A DNA stretch of 64,000 nt from Kitasatospora sp. SUK 42 (GCF_015776785.2 NZ_LFMD02000007.1:1021635-1085634); one strand, 5' to 3'. Numbered from the stretch's first letter, positions 42,075-53,628 are shown. The notes: a model not told the origin generated them from the sequence alone. Translations and numbers: made by a program.

Positions 42075-42157
42075 GACGGATGACAGGTAACAGCTAACAG
42101 ACAACGGATAACAGCTGACAGATTTCATCATCTGTCAGCTGTTATCCGTTTCCCCGC
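42075..42157. repeat. Heptad-phased palindrome H5
   Basis: Perfect 21-nt arms at 42103-42123 and 42130-42150 around TTCATC. Left heptads extend much further: GACGGAT, GACAGGT, AACAGCT, AACAGAC, AACGGAT, AACAGCT, GACAGAT (42075-42123). Right units are ATCTGTC, AGCTGTT, ATCCGTT. Between convergent fahA and the SDR gene. The upstream 75 bp hold CTCGC/CGGGCTC short repeats. Confidence 0.9.
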
Positions 42158-42160
42158 CGC

Positions 42161-42934
42161 CTACAGCCCGGCCCCGCCCGTGGCGTCGATGGTCCGCCCG
42201 GTGACCCAGCGCGCGTCGTCCGAGGCCAGGAACGCGACGATGTCCGCGATGTCCTCCGGCTGCCCGACCCGGCCGAGCGCGGCGAGCGAGGCCGCGTACG
42301 CCTCCGCCTCCGCGTTGCCGCGCAGCCAGCCGGCGTTGACGTCGGTGTCCACGATGCCGGGTGCGACCGAGTTCACCGTGATCCCGCGTGGGCCGAGCTG
42401 CTTGGCCAGGTTGAGCGTGAAGTTGTCGAGCGCGCCCTTGGTCGCGCCGTAGGCGATGATCTCGGGCATCGCCAGCCGGGCGACGCCACTGGAGATGTTG
42501 ATGATCCGCCCGCCGTCCCGCAGCCGCTCCAGCCCGTGCCGCACGATGAAGAACGGCGCCCGGACGTTCACCGCGAACACTTCGTCGAAAGCCTCCTCCG
42601 TCAACCCGGCGAGGTCCGAACTGCGCCCGATCCCGGCGTTGTTCACGATGATGTCGACACCGCCACCCGGCGAGTGCGCCTCGATCTCCGCATCGAAGGC
42701 CTCCCACAGCGCGGCCGCGTCCCCGTGCCGCCCCAGCTCCGCGCGCAGCGCGAAGGCCCTCCCGCCGTCGGCCCGGACGCCCTCCACCACGTCCCGCGCC
42801 GCCCGCTCGTCCCGGGCGTAGCCGACCGCGACGGTCGCGCCGTCACGCCCGAGCCGGCGGGCGATGGCCCGGCCGATCCCCCTGCTGCCGCCGGTGACCA
42901 GCGCCGTCCTGCCCTCAAGTGCGTACGCGCCCAT
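42161..42934 (-). CDS. SDR-family oxidoreductase
   Basis: A 257-residue short-chain dehydrogenase/reductase. Cofactor motif TGGSRGIGRAIARRLG (about 14-29), NNAG in DIIVNNAGIGRSS, the catalytic Ser-Tyr-Lys in ISSGVARLAMPEIIAYGATK, and the ending VTGRTIDATGGAGL are all present. NADPH preference is likely from the Arg after the glycine motif. ATG 42934 is preceded by AGGAGGAGG. It is divergent from a TetR gene across two operator-like sites, which implies control by that TetR. The substrate is unknown. Confidence 0.92.
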   Translation of the reverse strand: MGAYALEGRTALVTGGSRGIGRAIARRLGRDGATVAVGYARDERAARDVVEGVRADGGRAFALRAELGRHGDAAALWEAFDAEIEAHSPGGGVDIIVNNAGIGRSSDLAGLTEEAFDEVFAVNVRAPFFIVRHGLERLRDGGRIINISSGVARLAMPEIIAYGATKGALDNFTLNLAKQLGPRGITVNSVAPGIVDTDVNAGWLRGNAEAEAYAASLAALGRVGQPEDIADIVAFLASDDARWVTGRTIDATGGAGL

Positions 42935-42969
42935 GCCGGGCCTCCTCCTGCTGACATCCGCGATATTTC

Positions 42970-43020
42970 TTGAGCGATCGCTCAAAAATAAGCTAACACA
43001 GTTGTTGAGCGACTGTTCTA
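42970..43020. promoter_or_regulatory. Two TetR operators between SDR and TetR genes
   Basis: A perfect 16-bp palindrome TTGAGCGATCGCTCAA at 42970-42985 and a weaker copy TTGAGCGACTGTTCTA at 43005-43020 (12 of 16 identical), 35 bp apart. They lie between divergent SDR and TetR genes; the second is 12 bp before the TetR ATG. AT-rich DNA between them probably contains the promoters. Typical of autoregulating TetR. Confidence 0.75.
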
Positions 43021-43031
43021 AAATTGACGGC

Positions 43032-43691
43032 ATGACGGAGACGCCCGATCCCGCCCAGGCCGCCGCCCCGGCCTCCCCCCACGCCCCCGCCCCACCCCGG
43101 CCCAGGCGCGGGCGACCGCCGGGCTTCGACCGTGACGAGGCGCTGACGGCGGCCACCCTGCTGTTCTGGGAGCGCGGCTACGAGGCCACCTCGGTCACCG
43201 ACCTCACCACCGCCATGGGCATTCGCCCCGGCAGCCTCTACGCCGCCTTCGGCGACAAGCGGGCCCTCTTCGAGGAGGTCGTCCGCCACTACGGCAGCTC
43301 CCCCGTCGGCGCGTTCGCGGGCCGCGCGCTCGCCGAGGAGACCAGCGCCCACGCGGCCTTCGCCCGCATCCTGCGCGAGGCCGCGGCCATCTACCCGGAC
43401 CCGTCCCACCCCGCCGGCTGCCTGGTGATCAGCGCCGCCACCAACGTCACCCCGCAGGACGCCGAGGTCCAGGCCCGACTGCGGGACGAGCGAAACCGGA
43501 ACGTGCAGGTCTTCGAGGACCGCCTGCGCGCCGCCCGGGAGGACGGCGAACTGCCGCCCGAAGCCGATCCGAAGGCACTGGCCGGCTACTTCGCCACGGT
43601 GATCCAGGGCATGTCCCAGCAGGCTCGCGACGGCGCCACCGCCGCCGACCTGGCGCGCACCGCCGAACTCGCCCTGCGCGCCTGGCCGTAA
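43032..43691 (+). CDS. TetR-family regulator of the SDR gene
   Basis: A 219-residue TetR-type repressor. A Pro/Ala-rich leader and a GRPPG basic stretch (RPRRGRPPGFDRDEAL) precede the helix-turn-helix (about 40-80: EATSVTDLTTAMGIRPGSLY, AAFGDKRALFEEV). The C-terminal domain has the phrase HPAGCLVISAATNV, common in this subgroup. ATG 43032 lies only 12 bp after the second operator and has no clear ribosome site, so a very short leader is possible. Divergent SDR is its probable target. Confidence 0.92.
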   Translation: MTETPDPAQAAAPASPHAPAPPRPRRGRPPGFDRDEALTAATLLFWERGYEATSVTDLTTAMGIRPGSLYAAFGDKRALFEEVVRHYGSSPVGAFAGRALAEETSAHAAFARILREAAAIYPDPSHPAGCLVISAATNVTPQDAEVQARLRDERNRNVQVFEDRLRAAREDGELPPEADPKALAGYFATVIQGMSQQARDGATAADLARTAELALRAWP

Positions 43692-43855
43692 CACCCCCCC
43701 CCGGACACCCCCAGCCGGGCACCCGCCCCGCTCACCCCACACCCCTGGGGAACGCGATCACCGGGCAAGTGATCACAACGGACCCCCTCCCCGGTACGGT
43801 GGACGGCGGGAGTCGGCATCGCCGACGACATCACCGAGGGGACGGGAGCGGCCCG

Positions 43856-44902
43856 ATGAGCGCAGAGCCGGCAGAGGTCCAGGCCTTCCTGGAGGGTGCG
43901 GTCGGACGGATCGTGCTGAACCGCCCCCGGGCGCTCAACTCGCTGACCCACAGCATGATCACCGCCCTCCGCACGACCCTCGACGACTGGACCGCGGACG
44001 ACCGGGTGCGCGCCGTCGTGCTGACCGGCACCGGCGAGCGCGGCCTCTGCGCGGGCGCCGACATCCGGGCGATGCACGACGACGCCAAGGCGGGCGGGGC
44101 CGGCACCCGCGCCTTCTTCCGCGACGAGTACCGGCTGAACGCCCTGATCGCCCGCTACCCGAAGCCGTACGTCGCGGTGATGGACGGCATCACCATGGGC
44201 GGCGGCGTCGGCCTGTCCGCCCACGGAGCGGTGCGGATCGTCACCGAGCGCTCCACGGTCGCGATGCCCGAGACCCGGATCGGGCTCGTCCCGGACGTCG
44301 GCGGCAGCCGTCTGCTCGCCCGCGCCCCGGGCGAGTTGGGCACCCACCTCGGCCTCACCTCCGCCGCCATGGGCCCCGGCGACGCGCTGCTGTGCGGCTT
44401 CGCGGACCACTACGTCCCGTCCGGGCGGCTACCCGAGCTGCTCGACGCCCTCGCGCGCGGCGGCGACCCGGCCGCCACCGTTGCCGCGCACGCCGAGCCC
44501 GCGCCGCCCGCCGCCCTCGCCGCCCACCGCGGCTGGATCGACGCCTGCTACGCGGCCGACACCGTCGAGGAGATCGTCGAGCGCCTGCTCGACTCCGGTG
44601 TGCCGGAGGCGAAGGAGGCGGCCGAGCTGGTGCTCGGGAACTCCCCCACGGCCGTCAAGGTCGCCCTGACCGCGCTGCGCCGGGCCCGTACGCTCCCCTC
44701 GCTGGAGGCCGTGCTCGACCAGGAGTACCGGATCTCCTGCGCGGCGCTGGACGGCCACGACCTGGTCGAGGGCATCCGCGCCCAGGTGATCGACAAGGAC
44801 CGCGACCCGCACTGGTCTCCGGCCGCGCTCGCCGGGGTGACGGCGGCGGACGTCGACCGCTTCCTCGCCCCGCGCGCCGGCGACGAGCTGGGCCTGGCCT
44901 GA
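43856..44902 (+). CDS. 3-hydroxyisobutyryl-CoA hydrolase-like enoyl-CoA hydratase family protein
   Basis: A 348-residue crotonase-fold enzyme of the ECH_2 type, which in valine degradation hydrolyses 3-hydroxyisobutyryl-CoA. The oxyanion loop is GLCAGADIRAMHDD (about 62-75); the group-specific MGGGVGLSAHGAVRIVTERS and MPETRIGLVPDVGGS are present, the Glu in the latter being the proposed catalytic residue. The C-terminal extra domain is as long as in the family. ATG 43856 has GGGAG at 43844-43848. It may form a unit with the GntR gene 43 bp downstream. Confidence 0.88.
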   Translation: MSAEPAEVQAFLEGAVGRIVLNRPRALNSLTHSMITALRTTLDDWTADDRVRAVVLTGTGERGLCAGADIRAMHDDAKAGGAGTRAFFRDEYRLNALIARYPKPYVAVMDGITMGGGVGLSAHGAVRIVTERSTVAMPETRIGLVPDVGGSRLLARAPGELGTHLGLTSAAMGPGDALLCGFADHYVPSGRLPELLDALARGGDPAATVAAHAEPAPPAALAAHRGWIDACYAADTVEEIVERLLDSGVPEAKEAAELVLGNSPTAVKVALTALRRARTLPSLEAVLDQEYRISCAALDGHDLVEGIRAQVIDKDRDPHWSPAALAGVTAADVDRFLAPRAGDELGLA

Positions 44903-44945
44903 CCGGCCCCGCCAACTCCCCTCCCCCGAAAGCCTGGAGCCCGCC

Positions 44946-45611
44946 ATGACCCACCCGGCGCCGACGCCGACACCCACCGGGGAGACCGACCCGCTGTCCC
45001 GGGTGCCGCTCGGCGAACAGGTGCGCGGGCTGCTGCTGGAGGGCCTGCTGGGCGGGCGCTGGCAGCCCGGGGACCGGATCGTCGAGCGGCGCCTGGCCGC
45101 CGAGTTGAACGTCAGCCAGGCGCCGGTGCGCGAGGCGCTGCGCTCCCTGCAGACCCTCGGGCTGCTCGACGCCGAGCCCAACCGGGGCGTACGGGTGCGC
45201 GAGATAGGCCCGGCGGAGCTGCGCGAGGTGTACCAGGTGCGGGCCGCGCTGGAGCGGCTGGCCGCCGAGTCCGCGGTGGTCCGGCTGGCCGGGGACGTCT
45301 CCGCCCTGGAGCGGCACGCCGAGTCGATGGCGGCGGCGGCCGCGGCGGGCGACGCGCTCGGGCAGGCCCGGCACGGGGTGGCGTTCCACCGCGAGATCGT
45401 CGCCGCCTCCGGGAACGGGACGCTGCTGCGGGCCTGGGAGGGGCTGGGCGTCGAGGTGTGGACGGTGCTGTCGCTGCACCGGGTCCGGCCGGAGCTGCAC
45501 GAGAACGCCGCCGACCACCGGCCACTGATCGAGGCCTTCCGGCGGCAGGATCCGCAGGTCGGGCGGCTGCTGGCGGAGCACGTCCTGGAGTACGCCGACC
45601 GCTCCTCCTGA
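44946..45611 (+). CDS. GntR-family regulator, FCD subgroup
   Basis: A 221-residue regulator. The winged helix (about 20-85) shows LAAELNVSQAPVREALRSLQ; the C-terminal FCD ligand domain (about 90-215) carries ALERLAAESAVVRL and HREIVAASGN. It precedes aceE by 205 bp, and the palindrome ATGATCGATCAT in that gap is a candidate site for it. It may therefore control aceE or its upstream partner; the ligand could be a carboxylic acid. Confidence 0.9.
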   Translation: MTHPAPTPTPTGETDPLSRVPLGEQVRGLLLEGLLGGRWQPGDRIVERRLAAELNVSQAPVREALRSLQTLGLLDAEPNRGVRVREIGPAELREVYQVRAALERLAAESAVVRLAGDVSALERHAESMAAAAAAGDALGQARHGVAFHREIVAASGNGTLLRAWEGLGVEVWTVLSLHRVRPELHENAADHRPLIEAFRRQDPQVGRLLAEHVLEYADRSS

Positions 45612-45666
45612 CCGCGTCGACCCGTCGGGGCTTCGCCTGATCGGCGACGCAATAGTTCGCATAGAA

Positions 45667-45733
45667 ATGATCGATCATCGCTCACATTACCCACCGGTAA
45701 CGATTGACTCGCGCCCGCTCCACTCCCTATCGT
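45667..45733 (+). promoter_or_regulatory. aceE promoter and GntR-type palindrome
   Basis: ATGATCGATCAT (45667-45678) is a perfect 12-bp palindrome. A good promoter follows: TTGACT at 45704-45709, 18-bp spacer, TATCGT at 45728-45733. Transcription would start near 45740. The palindrome lies just upstream of the -35. Confidence 0.6.
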
Positions 45734-45816
45734 CCAGAGTGAGTTCCATGGAGAGAAACGCGATTCCGCATCTCGGAATCGCTGCCCTGAAGCACACCGG
45801 CAAGGGGGAACCACCC

Positions 45817-48519
<2,703 letters not shown>

Positions 48520-48660
48520 GGACCCCGTTCTGGTGACCGGCGTCTCGCATGCCAAGACTGGCGCGAGGCCGGGCGCGTCGTAGATCGTTGGGTGGTCAGG
48601 GCGCGCCCGTACGGCGCCGAGCAGCGGAATGGCCGAGCAGCGGAATGGGAGTCAACGGCG

Positions 48661-49458
48661 ATGACCGAGACCGAGACCGGAACCGAGACCTACGAGACGA
48701 TCCTGGTCGAGCGCAAGGGCCGGGTGGGGCTGATCACGCTCAACCGGCCCAAGGCGCTCAACGCGCTGAACACCCAGCTGATGAACGAGGTGGTCGCGGC
48801 CGCCACGGCCTTCGACCGGGACCCGGAGATCGGGTGTCTGGTGATCACCGGTTCGGAGAAGGCCTTCGCGGCCGGCGCCGACATCAAGGAGATGCAGGGC
48901 AACCGCTTCCCCGACGTCTACCTGGACGACTGGCTGGGCCCGTGGGACCGGCTCGGCGCGCTGCGCAAGCCGGTGGTCGCGGCGGTGGCCGGGTTCGCGC
49001 TGGGCGGTGGCTGCGAGCTGGCGATGCTGTGCGACATCCTGCTGGCGGCGGACACCGCGAAGTTCGGGCAGCCTGAGATCAAGCTGGGCGTGATCCCGGG
49101 CATCGGCGGCTCGCAGCGGCTCACCCGGGCCGTCGGCAAGGCGAAGGCCATGGAGCTGTGCCTCACCGGGCGGATGATGGGCGCCGAGGAGGCCGAGCGG
49201 GCCGGCCTGGTCTCCCGGATCGTCCCCGCCGACCAGCTGCTGGCGGAGGCGCTGGCCACCGCCGAGACGGTGGCGGCGATGTCGGCCCCGGCGGCGATCA
49301 TGCTCAAGGAGAGCGTCAACCGTTCCTTCGAGACCACGCTGGCCGAGGGCGTCCGCTTCGAGCGCCGGCTGTTCCACGCGGCCTTCGCCACGGCGGACCA
49401 GAAGGAGGGCATGGCGGCCTTCGCGGAGAAGCGAGCGCCGAAGTTCGAGAACCGCTGA
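48661..49458 (+). CDS. Enoyl-CoA hydratase
   Basis: A 265-residue crotonase that hydrates enoyl-CoA in beta-oxidation. The oxyanion-hole loop AFAAGADIKEMQG and the pair of catalytic Glu, in GGGCELAMLCDI and FGQPEIKLGVIPGIGG, are present as in true hydratases. ATG 48661 has GGGAG 10 bp upstream. It is 141 bp after aceE and ends before palindrome H6. Which acyl-CoA pathway it serves cannot be told from the neighbours. Confidence 0.92.
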   Translation: MTETETGTETYETILVERKGRVGLITLNRPKALNALNTQLMNEVVAAATAFDRDPEIGCLVITGSEKAFAAGADIKEMQGNRFPDVYLDDWLGPWDRLGALRKPVVAAVAGFALGGGCELAMLCDILLAADTAKFGQPEIKLGVIPGIGGSQRLTRAVGKAKAMELCLTGRMMGAEEAERAGLVSRIVPADQLLAEALATAETVAAMSAPAAIMLKESVNRSFETTLAEGVRFERRLFHAAFATADQKEGMAAFAEKRAPKFENR

Positions 49459-49472
49459 CGAGCTGACGAGCT

Positions 49473-49602
49473 GACGGCGGTCGGTGGGCGGCTGACAGCG
49501 GGCGGCTGACGACCGACAGATGACAGCTGCCAGATTTCAACATCTGAAATCTGTCAGCTGTTCGTCGTTATCTGTCCGCTGTCCCCTGCTACCTGCCCGC
49601 CG
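49473..49602. repeat. Heptad-phased palindrome H6 with an extra unit
   Basis: Left heptads from about 49473 (GACGGCG, GTCGGTG, GGCGGCT, GACAGCG, GGCGGCT, GACGACC, GACAGAT, GACAGCT, GCCAGAT). Best arms are 14 nt with one mismatch (49524-49537 and 49547-49560). The right arm has an additional heptad ATCTGAA (49542-49548) before ATCTGTC, so the centre is displaced by one unit. Right units continue to the end of the convergent gene. Confidence 0.85.
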
Positions 49603-51417
49603 TCACCCCTCCTCCACCAGCACCGTGTTCAGCCGCGCCAGCCCGCTGCGGGAGGCGGCGACCACGATCCGGTCGCCCGGGGCCAGCCGACGGGTACGGT
49701 CCGGGAAGTTCCAGTGCAGCTGCTCGTTGCGGGCGAAGCCGACCGCGATCACCCGGACGCCACCCGGGTCCTCCAGGTCGTGCCGGTTCAGGCCGATCAG
49801 CCCGCTGCCGTCCTCCACCGTCAGCTCGGCGATCAGCAGCACGTGCCGGAACACCGACAGCGTCCCCCGCACCTCACTGCCCATCAGCGCGGCGGCGAAG
49901 GCGGGCGCGGCCAGGTAGGACACCGACCGGGAGGCCGCGTTGTCCAGCGTCCGGTAGAAGTGCCGGGCGAAGTTGTCGTCGAACAGCCGCACCACCACCC
50001 GGACGTCGGGGTTGCCGTGTCGCGCCTCCAGGGCCGCCTCCAGGTTGGTGGCGTCGTCGCCGCTGACCGCGACCACCGCCCGGCTGTGCCTCAGCCGAGC
50101 ACGGCGCAGCCGCTCCTCGAACGGGCCGTCACCCAGCACCACCGGGATGCCGAGCGCCCGTACGGCGGCGATGCCGCGGGCCTGCGGGTCGCGCTCCATG
50201 CAGACCACCGGCACGCCCAGGTCGTGCAGTTGGGTCGCGACCCGGGTGCCGACGTTGCCGAGCCCGAGGACGATCACGTGGTCACGGGTGCCGGTGCTGG
50301 GGTTGCGGGGCAGCCCGCGCCGCCCCGAGCCGAGCACCTCGACCGCGATGGCGGTGGCGACCGGCGCGAAGGTGATCCCGCAGATGGTGATCACCACCTG
50401 GGCGACCCGCTGCCAGCCCCCGCCCGTCCCCGTCCCGGCGGTGATGTCGGTCGGCTGGTCGGGCTGGGCGGCGCCGGCCAGGTCGAGCAGCGAGATGTAG
50501 ACGGTCCAGCCGAAGTCCCGGCTGAGGTACCAGAGCACGGCGAAGGACATCAGCACCGCGGCGAGCGCGGTGAGCAGCACCAGCCGCAGCCGGGCGCTGG
50601 TGAAGAAGCGCATGGTGTCGAGCAGCCGCCAGTACAGCCGCCGCACCCAGCTGGTCGCCACCCGGGGTTCGATGGGCAGCACCTGCAGCGCGGCGGTGCC
50701 GCCCGGCACGGGCGCGGGTTCGGCCGCCGGTGGCGGTTCGCGGCGCACCCCGCCCGGGCGGACCGGTCCGTCGTCGCCGAACTCGCTGGCGAGTTTGACG
50801 AATTCGGCCGAGTCGCCCGCCTGCGGCGCGAGCAGTCGGAGCTTGCTGAGGTCCTGGCGGTCGATGTGGTCGGCGACGACGCAGATCCGGTCGGGAGTGA
50901 TGGCCTCGTCGAACGCGATGTGCAGGTACCGCCCCCCGATCTCCACCGAGTTGGGCTGTCCGAGCGCGGCGGCCGCGAAGGCCGGGGCGGCGGTGGCGGA
51001 GCCGGAGAGCGCGGCGCCGTTCCTGAGGAGCCGTTCGATGTTCTCGCCGAGGCGCTGGTTGAACATCCGGAACACGATGCGGATGTCCGGGTTGTGGTCC
51101 TGGGCGCTGAGCGCGGCGTGGATGTTCTCCTGGTCGCTGCCCTCGACCAGCGCGAGGCCGCGGGCGGTGCCGACGGACACCGCGCGCAGCGCCTCCTCGG
51201 TGATGTTCGGGTACTCGACCACGGCGGCGACGCCGGCGAGTTGCTCGATCTGCGGCGCGTGGTCGCGCGTGCGGTCGGCGACCAGGACGACGACCGGGAC
51301 TTCGTAGTGCTCAACGAGTTCCAGGATCAGCCGGTGCGCCAGCGCGTTGCCCCCGCAGACGATGTAGTGCTGGCTGATCGGCTCGACCGGAGGGGTCCCC
51401 CACCCTTCAGAAGTCAT
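49603..51417 (-). CDS. Membrane protein with two RCK (TrkA-N) domains
   Basis: A ~604-residue protein with a NAD-binding RCK domain at each end. The N-terminal one (about 10-215) starts HYIVCGGNALAHRLILEL; the second (about 370-604) starts DHVIVLGLGNVGTRVATQL. Between them, about residues 260-355, there are only two membrane segments (LRLVLLTALAAVLMSFAVLW and VAQVVITICGITFAPVATAI) with ~45 residues between, shorter than a full channel pore with a clear GYG filter. This resembles CASTOR/POLLUX-like ion channels. ATG 51417 is chosen; ATG 51459 is possible. Ion specificity is unknown. Confidence 0.8.
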   Translation of the reverse strand: MTSEGWGTPPVEPISQHYIVCGGNALAHRLILELVEHYEVPVVVLVADRTRDHAPQIEQLAGVAAVVEYPNITEEALRAVSVGTARGLALVEGSDQENIHAALSAQDHNPDIRIVFRMFNQRLGENIERLLRNGAALSGSATAAPAFAAAALGQPNSVEIGGRYLHIAFDEAITPDRICVVADHIDRQDLSKLRLLAPQAGDSAEFVKLASEFGDDGPVRPGGVRREPPPAAEPAPVPGGTAALQVLPIEPRVATSWVRRLYWRLLDTMRFFTSARLRLVLLTALAAVLMSFAVLWYLSRDFGWTVYISLLDLAGAAQPDQPTDITAGTGTGGGWQRVAQVVITICGITFAPVATAIAVEVLGSGRRGLPRNPSTGTRDHVIVLGLGNVGTRVATQLHDLGVPVVCMERDPQARGIAAVRALGIPVVLGDGPFEERLRRARLRHSRAVVAVSGDDATNLEAALEARHGNPDVRVVVRLFDDNFARHFYRTLDNAASRSVSYLAAPAFAAALMGSEVRGTLSVFRHVLLIAELTVEDGSGLIGLNRHDLEDPGGVRVIAVGFARNEQLHWNFPDRTRRLAPGDRIVVAASRSGLARLNTVLVEEG

Positions 51418-51569
51418 ACCGCCGGATGATATCGACGGCGAATGGCCGGAGGATGTCATTCCGGCGACTGCGGGGAATCACTCGAACGGCCGTACCCGAC
51501 GTGCGGTCAGGCCACGGTGCGGAGACGCTGGGCTTCGTCTTCTGCCCCCGCTCCGAGGAGTGCACCACC

Positions 51570-52169
51570 GTGGTCAACCCGATCATCACCCCCGACGGTT
51601 CCCCGGTCCAGGGACCGCTCGGCGCGCTCGCCAAGGCCGCCTGGCAGGTCCTGCTGATCGCCGGGCTGGCCTCGCTCGCACTCGGGATCGTCGTCTTCGT
51701 GTGGCCCCGGGAGACGCTGCTGGTGGTGGGCGTGCTGTTCGGCCTCTACCTGCTGGTCATCGGCATCGCGCAGCTGGTCGCCGCGTTCGGCTCCCACGCC
51801 AGCACCGCGATGCGGGTGCTGGCCTTCATCAGCGGTGCGATCAGCGTGCTGCTCGGGCTGCTCTGCTTCCGCAGCGCGGTGCAGTCGCTGCTGCTGCTCG
51901 CGCTCTGGATCGGGATCGGGTGGCTCTTCCGCGGCATCACCCAGCTCGCCGCCGCGATCTCCGACCCCCTGATGCCCGCCCGCGGGTGGCAGGCCTTCGC
52001 GGGCGTGGCCAACACGCTGGCCGGTGTGCTGCTGATGGTCTGGCCGGTCGGCTCGATCGCCGCGCTGACCGTGCTGGCCGGGTGCTGGCTGGTGATCCTG
52101 GGCGTGGTCGAGATCGCGACGGCGATCCAGGTGCGCGGCCGGGCCAAGCAGATCCCCTCGGGGGTCTGA
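51570..52169 (+). CDS. HdeD-family (DUF308) membrane protein
   Basis: A 199-residue membrane protein with six helices and the paired WP-containing repeats of the HdeD family (VFVWPRETLLVVGVLFGLY and LLMVWPVGSIAALTVLAG). The family is linked to acid stress in enterobacteria; its role in actinomycetes is not known. GTG 51570 has GAGGAG at 51555-51560; the frame upstream is the divergent gene's leader. It is divergent from the RCK gene and convergent with the CoA transferase. Confidence 0.87.
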   Translation: MVNPIITPDGSPVQGPLGALAKAAWQVLLIAGLASLALGIVVFVWPRETLLVVGVLFGLYLLVIGIAQLVAAFGSHASTAMRVLAFISGAISVLLGLLCFRSAVQSLLLLALWIGIGWLFRGITQLAAAISDPLMPARGWQAFAGVANTLAGVLLMVWPVGSIAALTVLAGCWLVILGVVEIATAIQVRGRAKQIPSGV

Positions 52170-52218
52170 CGGCCTCGGGGCCTTCACGGTGGACCTCGTC
52201 TCGGGAGCCGGCCGTCCG

Positions 52219-53628
52219 TCAGAGCCAGACCGGCGCGTCCGTCCCCCAGCGCCCCGGCGGGCGGGCCCAGTCCGTGGGCGCGCCCTCGTAGCCGATCGGC
52301 GGCAGGGCGTGCCGCAGCCGCCCGTACGGCGAGTCGACCTCGGCGAGCCAGCGCGCCGGGTCGTACGGCTCGCCGTCCGTGCCGGGTGACGGTGCCGACG
52401 GCTGCTCGGGGGCGATGCCGTGGAGCAGCCAGGACGCGGTGCCGGCGAGGGAGAAGCGCAGGTGGCGGCCGCCGGGTCGGCCGGTGCGCTGCTCGGTGAG
52501 GGCCCGCAGGACAGCGGCGGCGACCAGGTAGCCGGTGCCGTGGTCGAGGGCCTGGGCGGGCAGGACGCCGGGGCGGCCGTCGGGTGCCGCCTCGTGGGCG
52601 GCGATGCCGACGCCGGCCTGGACCAGGCTGTCGAAGCCGCGCCGTCCGGCCCAGGGGCCGGTCCAGCCCCAGGCGCAGAGCTGGGCGACGATCAGCTCGG
52701 GGCGGCGGGCGAGCAGTGCGTCGGCGGCGAGGCCGTGGGCGTCGAGGGCGCCGGGGCGGTAGCCGGTGACGACGACGTCGGCGGTGGCGAGCAGGCCTTC
52801 GAAGGTGGCCCGGTCGGCCAGGTCGGCGAGGTCGAGGCGGGTGGAGCGTTTGCCGAAGCCGGTGTCGGCGTGGGCGTCCTCGGCCTCGGGCAGGCGGGGC
52901 GAGTCGATCCGCAGGACGTCGGCGCCGAGCAGGGCGAGGGTGCGGGTGGCGACCGGGCCGGCGATCACCCGGGTGAGGTCGAGGACCCTGATCCCGGCGG
53001 CGGGCCGGTCCACCGGGGCCGCGCCGAGCGGTCGGGCGGGCGCGCTGCCGACCACCCATCGCTCCATCAGGGGGTGCACGGTCGCACTCACCGGCGCGAC
53101 CGCCACGGCGAGCGCTCCCGCCGCGTACGCGCGCTCCTGGACCTGCTCGGCCGGCAGTCCGCCGAGCACCTCGCCGAGCCGCTCCGGCCCGGCGTCCGGG
53201 GCGAGGCCGAGAGCGGCGAGCAGCCGGGTGCGGTGGTGCGGGTAGTTGGCGTGGGTGCGGACCCAGCCGTCGGCGGTGCGCCAGAAACCGGAGTGCGGGG
53301 CGAAGCTGACCGGTGTCCGGCCGTCGACGGCCAGGTGCCGCTCGCTGACGAAGGCGGTGGCGACGGCGCCCTCGTCCACCCGGACGGCGGGGACGGGGCC
53401 GCCGGCCCGGTGCGAGGCCAGTTCGGCGGCGGCCAGCGAACAGGCCGCCACCGTGGCCCGGGCCAGCCGGCGCACCGGCAGACCGGAGGGCAGGACGGAC
53501 CGGGGGCCGTGGAAGCCCACCCGGTCCAGGAGTTCGGCCGGTCCTCCGAGGGCGGCCCACGCCTCGGCGGTGGGACGGTCGGCGGGCTCGGCCCCGGACT
53601 GCGTCGGACGGTCGGTCATGCCGGGCAT
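52219..53628 (-). CDS. CaiB/BaiF family CoA transferase with rearranged domains
   Basis: A 469-residue class III CoA transferase. The usual first motif of the family, IRVLDLTRVIAGPVATRTLA, appears only near residue 220, and the N-terminal ~200 residues contain a segment (FAPHSGFWRTADGWVRTH) that resembles the small domain usually found later. So the order looks permuted or duplicated. The later GYRPGALDAHGL and GFDSLVQAGVG segments are typical. ATG 53628 is chosen because GGAG is 4-5 nt away; ATG 53619 is in frame. The acyl-CoA pair is unknown. Confidence 0.85.
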   Translation of the reverse strand: MPGMTDRPTQSGAEPADRPTAEAWAALGGPAELLDRVGFHGPRSVLPSGLPVRRLARATVAACSLAAAELASHRAGGPVPAVRVDEGAVATAFVSERHLAVDGRTPVSFAPHSGFWRTADGWVRTHANYPHHRTRLLAALGLAPDAGPERLGEVLGGLPAEQVQERAYAAGALAVAVAPVSATVHPLMERWVVGSAPARPLGAAPVDRPAAGIRVLDLTRVIAGPVATRTLALLGADVLRIDSPRLPEAEDAHADTGFGKRSTRLDLADLADRATFEGLLATADVVVTGYRPGALDAHGLAADALLARRPELIVAQLCAWGWTGPWAGRRGFDSLVQAGVGIAAHEAAPDGRPGVLPAQALDHGTGYLVAAAVLRALTEQRTGRPGGRHLRFSLAGTASWLLHGIAPEQPSAPSPGTDGEPYDPARWLAEVDSPYGRLRHALPPIGYEGAPTDWARPPGRWGTDAPVWL

